Origin: Albugo candida
Taxonomy: Eukaryota > Oomycota > Peronosporomycetes > Albuginales > Albuginaceae
Length of the DNA stretch: 64,000 nt
NCBI GenBank assembly: GCA_905220665.1
Contig: CAJNAR010000149.1
Span: 434,001-498,000 of the forward strand
Reading direction: 5' to 3'
Below the pieces are notes generated by a model, which was not told the DNA's origin, searched no databases, and saw nothing but the letters and a program-made list of their open reading frames with translations. A program made the translations under genes and the position numbers. Shown piece by piece: positions 56,647 through 64,000 of the stretch (the stretch's first letter is position 1; every line of letters begins with the position of its first letter).

Positions 56647-57237
56647 TCATTCGTTTACTTGAGCTCTCTGTTCTCCAACGCTGTCTTCCATAAACGTTAC
56701 CAGTGGACGACGATCGTGCGTGCGTTTCCCTTGATGATTGAGCTGTTTCTTCTTAATCTTCAGTGACCCATTTTTTTCAGAAAATCGTTGCAATAGAGCC
56801 ATGCCTGGGGAAGCAATGTCAGTCTTTGCAGAGCTGGTGTACACGCCACCGACGATCATGAATGTGTTGATTGAGTTAGGTGGGGTCGAAATGCTTTGAA
56901 TCAGCCCCTGACTCTTTCAGCTTCTTTTTCCCATACAGTTTTTGAAAGTGTCGGTAAGATATAATCATAAACTTCTAAGTCATCCTATTTTTTGTCAGCT
57001 CGATCATGCATTTGTGCAAGATAAGTGCAATCCCCATTATAGTTTCGTGATTACCGTATAATTTCCCACGGTCAGAATCTGCAGATGACGCCTCTAACTG
57101 TTCAACCAACTGCCTATCTTTCAGGGGTTTATCATTGTATATTGGTCTGTAGAACGCATGATTTCCCATCGCTTCATCACATGAAAGTTGAGAAACACAT
57201 AGGAAATATATAATCAGAGCGAGCAAGGATCTTCTAC
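56647..57237 (-). CDS. Right-arm copies of the two small left-arm frames
   Basis: The frame at 56859-56647 matches 38996-39211, and the one ending at 56975 matches 38629-38928. Upstream of 57237 the second frame runs on into the direct repeat, so an apparent longer N-terminus there is a junction artefact. Confidence 0.3.
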
Positions 57238-57564
57238 TCCATGATTTGCCTGAGCGATGGATTGTGCCTTTCCGTGAATGCTTTAGCGTCTGCAGAGTAT
57301 GAGCGCAAGGTTGTATCATCAAATGTTGCCGCCTGTAATCAGAAATCAATTCAGCCTTCTTCAGAGGTCAAAGAGATTATGCGCACATTTCCTTGATTCT
57401 TCGATCGGATCTTCTCTCTGCATTTTTTATCGCTTTGAGAAACGGTCTGGTGGAATCGAATCTCTACATGATGTTTTGTATGGTAATAAATCAAGTTCAT
57501 CCAGCGCCGCTTTCAATAGAAGTGTCATGTTATATTGTCACCTATGACTTTTTCCTTCAGAGAG
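57230..57564 (+). repeat. Right copy of ~335-bp direct repeat
   Basis: This is the partner of 52133-52468 in the same orientation. It starts where the right arm ends and stops at CCTTCAGAGA, after which the flanks differ. Confidence 0.9.
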
Positions 57565-58000
57565 CTGTGCCTTTTCATCGAAGATGTCAAATATCTCTCT
57601 TTTCCAGATTACTTGTTACTGACAAGGCTTGCAAACCGGTTGCCTATGCGACAGTTGGCTTGCTCTTCCTGCTGTAAATCGTTTTGTCCCCTTTCAAAGC
57701 CCATGGAAATTCAGTCCGTCTGACTTGAAGTATTTCACACCATGTTCAGCTCATATGATATGCACCCCGGAGCTATAATGTACCTTGTTGCTACAGCAGT
57801 TCGCACTGAATGCGTCTTGCTTTATTCTACATATTGGAGACTTGATTCGACGCAAGTATCACGACGTCGTAATATCGCTACTCAAATCGTAAGGTCCGCC
57901 TCGTAGCTCAAGAGGTCATATACAGCGTTGTGCTAACTTTCGGATGCGGCACATACGTATTACCACTGAATTGTCGCCCGAACCTTGATCGCCGAGTTTT

Positions 58001-58142
58001 TACACAATTATATTCTGCGACTCTATACTTGAATTGGGAAAAATGGAGAATGTGTCGTAATCTGAAGACTGCCAGCAATTCAGATCACGACACATTCTCC
58101 ATTTTTCCCAATTCAAGTATAGAGTGCAGAATATAATTGTGT
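58001..58142. repeat. Long near-perfect fold-back inverted repeat
   Basis: About 57 bases starting ACACAATTATATTCTGC return as their reverse complement after a loop of about 28 bases, with one or two mismatches. The whole would form a strong hairpin. No flanking duplication or gene is evident. Confidence 0.93.
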
Positions 58143-58768
58143 AATATAGTACCATACTGAAGCTTCGTCAAAAAGCACATGTCTTTCACACCGTTTTCGC
58201 ATTTGACGCTCACTTCACCTACCGCCGCCCATTTCTATGCGATAGAGAGCCCACGGTCGTCGATAAAAGTATTAGTGTACTCGATTATACTTCGATGCAA
58301 CTGACGAGATCTCGTTTAGTGTTTTCTCACGTGCCACTGCATTCCTTGGGTCGACTCTTGCAATTTTTTCGATGCAATCGTTCGCGCATCAGCAGTGTGT
58401 TCGACCTTGTACTGTACCCTTGCGATGACCATGCGAAAGTAATAATCGCTGTTTGCACAGTGAGACGCTCCATACATAGAATTGTATATCCTGTATTCAT
58501 AAGCAGCGCGTCGTTCCTTCTCATTTTTTGCCGCATCGATTACTTTCCTGGGAACATAAATCTTACATTGCGCTTGAAACACTGCAAGCCAACAGTTTGA
58601 GAAGTGAACAGCGTCTTGATTCAGGTCAGCCAGAAAACTCGTTCTTGATGGTTTCATCCAGAAAAGTGAATCTCGACGAGTTGTCCTTCACATTATCTTC
58701 TGCCGAAGCGAAGGTCTTCGTGTCATGTGCCTGTCACTAGTCACTTTGCAGTGGGAAATGGCCTTCCC

Positions 58769-58905
58769 GATATTGTGGCGATACACATCCCTGTTTATGT
58801 TCGCAAGAAATACATCGAGGTTTGATCTGCTGTTCGCTGACCTCGGACACGCAAGTCAAACCTCGATGTATTTCTTGCGAACATAAAAGTGATGTGTATC
58901 GCCAC
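58769..58905. repeat. Second long fold-back inverted repeat
   Basis: Arms of about 50 bases (GTGGCGATACACATC ... TTATGTTCGCAAGAAATACA) pair with their reverse complement around a loop of about 30 bases, interrupted once by a small unequal bulge (CCTGT against AAGT). It resembles the hairpin 650 bp upstream in design but not in sequence. Confidence 0.93.
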
Positions 58906-59037
58906 TATAGTGTGTTTCCATGTCATATCTAATAATCACTACAATAGATCAAGTAGATTGGCTCCCCTTAAAGTACAATAGTAACGAAACACGCAAGATA
59001 CATGATAAGTACCCTTACTCCATCAAATACGAATACA

Positions 59038-59200
59038 GCATGGGCTATTGATTCTCTGCTGATTTATTCCGACGAGTAAAAAAGGGTATATCTGGCATCA
59101 TTACTTGAAGAGCGAGCGCATGGGCTATTGATTCTCTGCTGATTTAATCCGACGAGTAAAAAAGGGTATATCTGGCATCATTACTTGAAGAGCGAGCGCA
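59038..59200. repeat. 80-bp tandem duplication
   Basis: Two head-to-tail copies of an 80-bp unit beginning GCATGGGCTATTGATTCTC differ at one base by eye. No gene overlaps it. Confidence 0.95.
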
Positions 59201-62200
59201 ATAAACATATGTAATACTTCATGCTGAGGATGTCATGCGTCTGTAGTGCATACGGGACTGCAATCCTATATACACGGTGAGCAAAATACAATAATTTGAT
59301 TATTGATACGGCTTTGCTACTTTCTTTCCACGTACTATAAGCTCCGTCATCACAGCATAGACTTTAAAAGAATCTAGCACAATTTGAAAAGAGTAGTAGC
59401 AGATGGGGATGAAGCGTTGCTGGTAATTGCAATAATCCAACCTTTCACTTTCAAATCCTTTTGGCATGGAATGATCAGACGTGCAGTCTAGTAATCTTGG
59501 AGTGAAGCAGAGATAGCTATTGCAATATCGTCAGCGGTTGATTGTCTTTGAAATCGCATCGTTGATGCGTCGTGATGAGAAGTTTTTTCCTCCACTTGTC
59601 GCTGCTAAGAAATGACGATGAGTACTAAAATGACACCAGTTCAGGTAATAATGCGGTGGATTCTTACGGCTGTTCTCTCTGATTCGTTTATTGAGTTACT
59701 TTGTGATGCTATTGTAGAGCGTAACGTATTCAATTCCTCTTCCTTTCTTCTGGTTTCCTGTTCGGCCTGTGTGAGCTCCAGAAATATCCGCTCGCACGAG
59801 AAGTCATAATCAAAAAGCTCCTGCAATAAATCACACGGGATAAGTTTTCACATCCAATAGTGCGTTTGATGGTCAAGTTGTACAGCATTCAAGGACAAAG
59901 TGTCGTTCCATACTATTTCTTCGGGAGCTGGAATAATTTCACTGGTCAATTTTGTTTCTGCATACTATTTAACAAAATTAGTGCATTAGCTTCACCTCCT
60001 GCAGCATCACAAGCAGTTTCTTCATACTTTCATCAATGACTTGAGTGGATCCGTCGTCGGTGAGAGCGGCCTTGTTGTCATCGTTTCAAAACCGGGATTT
60101 AGTTGTACAAATATACTAGTTTGATCGCGATCGGTTAAAATCAAAAAGTAATAAAGATTCTCATAAATTACACAGAATATCAACCTAATTCTGTAAATAC
60201 GTCTAATTGTAGCGGCAATAGCTCTCATTATAATGCAGACTACCCATGGACTTGGAATTTAACATCTTGAAACCCATTTGATGACATGGGAAGTTGTGTA
60301 TGTGAGAATCGAGTATCCTCTCGCAAGTGGTCAATTAGCGAAACTTGTGACACAATACTCGTTCCACACATACGGAAGCTAAACTTTGACGTAATGTAAA
60401 AAAATCCAAGCAACAGATCAGTCAACAGTGCTTGATAAAAGCTTAGCAAGGCATCTGTCCTTTTAGAAATAGCCCATTGCAAGTGCATCGTCGCATATGA
60501 ACACGCCAACTGGATGCTTCAGGATTTGCGATGCAAGCGATAAGTTCTAGCATTCGTGAGAGCATGGCGTATCGGCAAAAGTGTAAATCACAGCAGCGGT
60601 GCAAAAATCACTACAGTATAACTACGTGTATCCATCAATTTGACAAGATTGAGTGATGTTTACGCTTGGCACTGGTCACTCGACTCCCAAGAGCCTAGTC
60701 TCTTCATTTCAAGTATCCATATATATATTTAAATTCATGAAGCTTCTTGTACTTGGTGGTAGCTAGCCAGTATGAAACTTCAGACGACGGAGTCAGAAAG
60801 TGAGGATGGAGCGTAGATCGAAGTTTGGTTGCTGAACAGGTATACTCCAAGTCAAGATCCAAATGCCGGGGGCTGATACGTGTGGAACTTGAACAATGGA
60901 GTGTTTCATGAAGATCAGTCGAAGGATAGGAAAAACTGCATCCATCCTTGTATTTTGGTGCGTAAGACTCATAAAAACGAACGCATGAATACAGCGCAAA
61001 GGAAAGCTATCGCAGTGTTACTGCCAGTTTAACTTGACACACTCTTATTCGTTTAGTCGTGAGAATTTCAGTGTTTGTGCAATTATGGACTTCACGATAC
61101 CGTCCGCGCTAAGCCAACCTGTTGCCACCCAAAGGGCTTATTATCTTGCCGTCTCTTTTACTACTTCGCTAAAATACTAAGAGAAGTGAAGAAAAAACCC
61201 ACCAACACGAGCCTTTTGATAGCCAAGCGATACCGAAATCTCGATCCTCTCATAAATGAGTAATGATATGTCCACATTTGCCATTCTGTAATTCCAGGCA
61301 TCCAGTTACTGACACAAATTCAGATTTCTTCTTCCTGCCAGTTCAGAAAGATGTGACTTATTGGTTGAAGTCCGATATATGTGATCACTGATTGGACTTG
61401 TTCATGCGCCTTCATCCCATCTGTGATCCACGTAGCTGGACTCTGATTGCGTTACATGTATACCTGTATACCTGCATGTCACTTATGGTGTGGCTCCAGC
61501 GTCAGCGACCAATTATGCACTCGTTTTGAATGTTGTGCAACAATTCATTGAGCGAGAAATCATCATTGCAACGAACGTATAGAAAATGAAGAATAGTCCA
61601 TCCAGAGCTCACAATTGTTGCTCGTTGTGCGTGCATTAGACGCTGGCCGTATCAGACTTCAAGAAACCAAATAATACGATTGTAACATGTCTTTCGAAGA
61701 AAGCGAATGGCCTCACGCAGTCAGACGCAGAAAATGTGAATTGCTGTCAATGAGAGATTGACGGGCAGGCATTACCGATCATCAAGCTAATAAATGGAAG
61801 AAGCTTTAGGGATCAAGAATTGTTTAGCTAGTTGATCCTATTACAAACAACTAGGTCTCCCAGCTAATCCTCAAACAAATCGATTACGATCTTTCGGTTC
61901 TCACGTCCACCCTTTTCCTTTTGTCCTCAGAGCGGCGATGAACACTGCCCGCATAAAGCGTGTCGTGCTTATATGTAACAGCGCCCCAATCGTGTTCGAG
62001 ACTGTGATTGCACTCTACCTCATGGCATTGTGCTCACTACCGTCCCAATCGTTTGTGATCCAGGTAAACACGTGGTCTTGTCAGCACAGGCTTTGCCAAC
62101 TAATTCAATAAAAAGATGACCACTTCCATTCGAGCCACGCCATTAACCATTCGAGACTGTACTAGCCATCCTTTCATTCGACACGATCGTGACTACCTCT

Positions 62201-64000
62201 ACTCTTCAAACGAATTCTTTTTCCCATGACCATGGTAGAGAGGTTGAATTTCGACTGGGTGAGGGTCCGTTCTACCTAGTTGCGGCTAAACTTCGACAGC
62301 GTGTTGAAACGAATGCTTGCCTCTGCTTTATATTCGCAGTCTTTCCCCGCTGCCACCGATTCATGGACTTCGTCATCATCGTGATCCAAATGAAGCGGTG
62401 CGCAATACTCGGGATGCCCTCCCACCGATGATCCGTCCGAGAAGCGTAAGCAGGAACATCATCCGATTTGTGCGACAGCAAAGGGCAACGCGATAAGATT
62501 GCGTGGTCTACTTCCTCCACCCGTCACCAGCTGTAACACGATGATACGCATCCTGTCTGTCCAGCGACGCTTGTCTCAACCAACAAGCCTGACGAGCCTT
62601 TGTTACTTGCTTGGTTTTACTAAATTTCACCATTGCGTCTTCAAGCTTACTTGTCGCGTCATCATGTCTTACCGCATGCGACACAGACCTTCCTAAAAGT
62701 GTGTGCATCGGAACCCATCAGCTATCTACGAGGTAAAGTCTGACTGCCTTGTGTTCGGCGTTCTGCTCCTTCCCTGTAAGAGCTGATGAGCTGTTGTCGC
62801 TGGATATCTTGTATTCGGTAAGGCAATTCCAGGAAGAATGCCTTGTAACTTCGACAACTGCGTTGAACAGTGTAGGTATCTTTGTCGCTCATATATGGTG
62901 ACGCTGGAATCGTGTATGCAACGCCAGCTCATACGTGAACAGAAAACAGTCTTCACACTGGCTAGATGGACGCACGGGATCCCAGAATGCTTCCTTTTTA
63001 TGCCAACGTCAATTGATTTCGGATTTCGACTGTGGCTGACTTGATCGAGGTGTGACTCCGTACGCGGCCGCTTCTGAAAGGCTTTACCATCGATAGTGAG
63101 ACGGGTATATACGTCATGCGCTTCTTGGTATTCTTGCATCTTCTACTTCAGTACGAATATTTTAGTTAGTGAGATAACCATCAAAATTGAAGCAAATGAA
63201 GACGCGTTTAACATTGGTGTCGGATTAAAAGGTGGTGAAAGGAAGGTGAATTGTGAACATTAGACTCAGAAATTTCGTAATCAATCCGATTGATTATCAA
63301 CTGACAAGACCTAGTTACTTGTAATAAGTAAAATCTGGTTGCGTAAGTTTGCAAATCTACAAGATCCTACTACAAAAATTAATGGTTCAGACCCGAAGGC
63401 CAAGCTTATGCGTAGACTGTACGGATTCAAATACGATGCTTGTTCAATGATGATGCCACGATGATCCTTGTATTACGCATGGCGTTGATCTTTTTATCTC
63501 TTTATTTCTTCAATGAAACTTGTATTTATTTGCGGCCATCATGGTTGGGCATACGGAGGAGCTCCATGGTGAATCAATAAAAACAATAGGCCCGAGCTGC
63601 GCACCAGTTTAGACTCCCATGAAACTACTAAGTAACCTAGAATCCGTGTTTATGTTGCTAACGATTCCTATTCAAACGTTTATCGGAGATGTTTCTCTCA
63701 GTGGTCGCTTCCTTCATATTCAACAAATGAGCCATGTATCACTTGGAAACAATAAGAATTCAGAACTAGAACAGATTTGTGATTGCCAATAGGAAGTACA
63801 TCGGTACACTGCGGGCTCAACATCTGCTTATGTAGGAGAGCGTAAAATCGATTGACCACATCTCCAACCCGTTCTGCGGTCTATATCAACCCACAAATTA
63901 TACTCCATTTCGTTGACCGATTGAGTGCATGTGGAGAATTGAAGTTAATTGGGCTCGATTGCATCGCTTGTCTGTCGGTCAAATGACGCCACATACTCAT

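Larger units (their letters stand above)
52467..57237. repeat. Right arm of the inverted repeat
   Basis: This is the reverse complement of 38621-43157. It is slightly longer because of a ~299-bp tandem duplication in the coiled-coil gene and a fold-back insertion near 52500-52690. It ends at both sides directly against the copies of the 335-bp direct repeat. Confidence 0.92.
57565..64000. other. Gene-poor region without recognisable genes
   Basis: I read all frames and found no known domain and no run of exons with splice logic. The longest frames are 113 residues at 58316-58657 (minus) and 137 residues at 62726-63139 (minus). Both lack family resemblance, conservation evidence or clear starts. 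The distinctive content is structural: two long fold-back repeats and an 80-bp tandem duplication, listed separately. It may be decayed repeat sequence or lineage-specific DNA. Confidence 0.5.

Noticed and set aside
52133..57564. LTR retrotransposon
   Set aside because: The direct repeats look LTR-like in length and TG...CA ends can be drawn, but the interior has no gag, protease, reverse transcriptase or integrase and no primer-binding site I can see, and no short target duplication flanks the pair.
62272..63139. Decayed retroelement coding region
   Set aside because: The frames are basic and vaguely pol-like in composition, but I could not find a single catalytic motif.

Overview
The window is nuclear DNA of a eukaryote with short introns, most likely an oomycete, and possibly an Albugo-type white rust; the genus is a guess. 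The signs are compact genes and about fifty readable introns of roughly 45-70 nt, many with GTAC-type donors. The gene content also fits: a nuclear MinC with a presequence-like start, a PH-kinase-EF-hand protein, a P-type H+-ATPase and an RGS-domain protein. I placed introns by hand, by requiring GT-AG ends, preserved phase and continuity of a recognisable domain. Every joined gene marked as resolved adds up to a whole number of codons.

From 1 to 38.2 kb the window is dense single-copy housekeeping sequence. The order is an unknown 3' gene end, VPS18 (HOPS/CORVET), a TAF4-like TFIID subunit carrying two TAZ zinc fingers, and an NDUFB3-like complex I subunit. Then come a PH/CaMK-type kinase with an EF-hand, an NTE-type patatin phospholipase, and a C2-DENN-WD40 protein like plant SCD1. 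These are followed by mitochondrial MinC, STT3, proteasome alpha-4 (PSMA7), gamma-tubulin complex protein 4, a Rab1-type GTPase and a 2OG-Fe(II) oxygenase. A kinesin-3-like motor and the H+-ATPase close the block. Genes alternate in strand, with convergent 3' ends only 15-130 bp apart and several short divergent promoters.

From 38.6 to 57.6 kb the layout changes. A segment of about 4.5 kb (38621-43157) recurs in inverted orientation at 52467-57237. Each arm carries the same unknown genes; the main one is a coiled-coil protein with C-terminal repeats of about 67 residues. It is intact in the left arm and broken by several lesions in the right arm. The right arm is also bracketed by a direct repeat of about 335 bp. 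The 9.3 kb between the arms holds ordinary genes: mitochondrial DnaJ, an unknown coiled-coil protein, an RA-PH-RGS signalling protein, COX15 and an SLC25A39/40-type carrier.

From 57.6 to 64 kb I recognise no gene. This part holds two long fold-back inverted repeats and an 80-bp tandem duplication, and looks like decayed intergenic or repeat-derived sequence.

The genes form no single pathway, but themes recur: vesicle traffic (VPS18, Rab1, DENN protein), mitochondrial biology (MinC, DnaJ, COX15, NDUFB3, carrier), microtubules (GCP4, kinesin) and signalling (PH-kinase, RA-PH-RGS).
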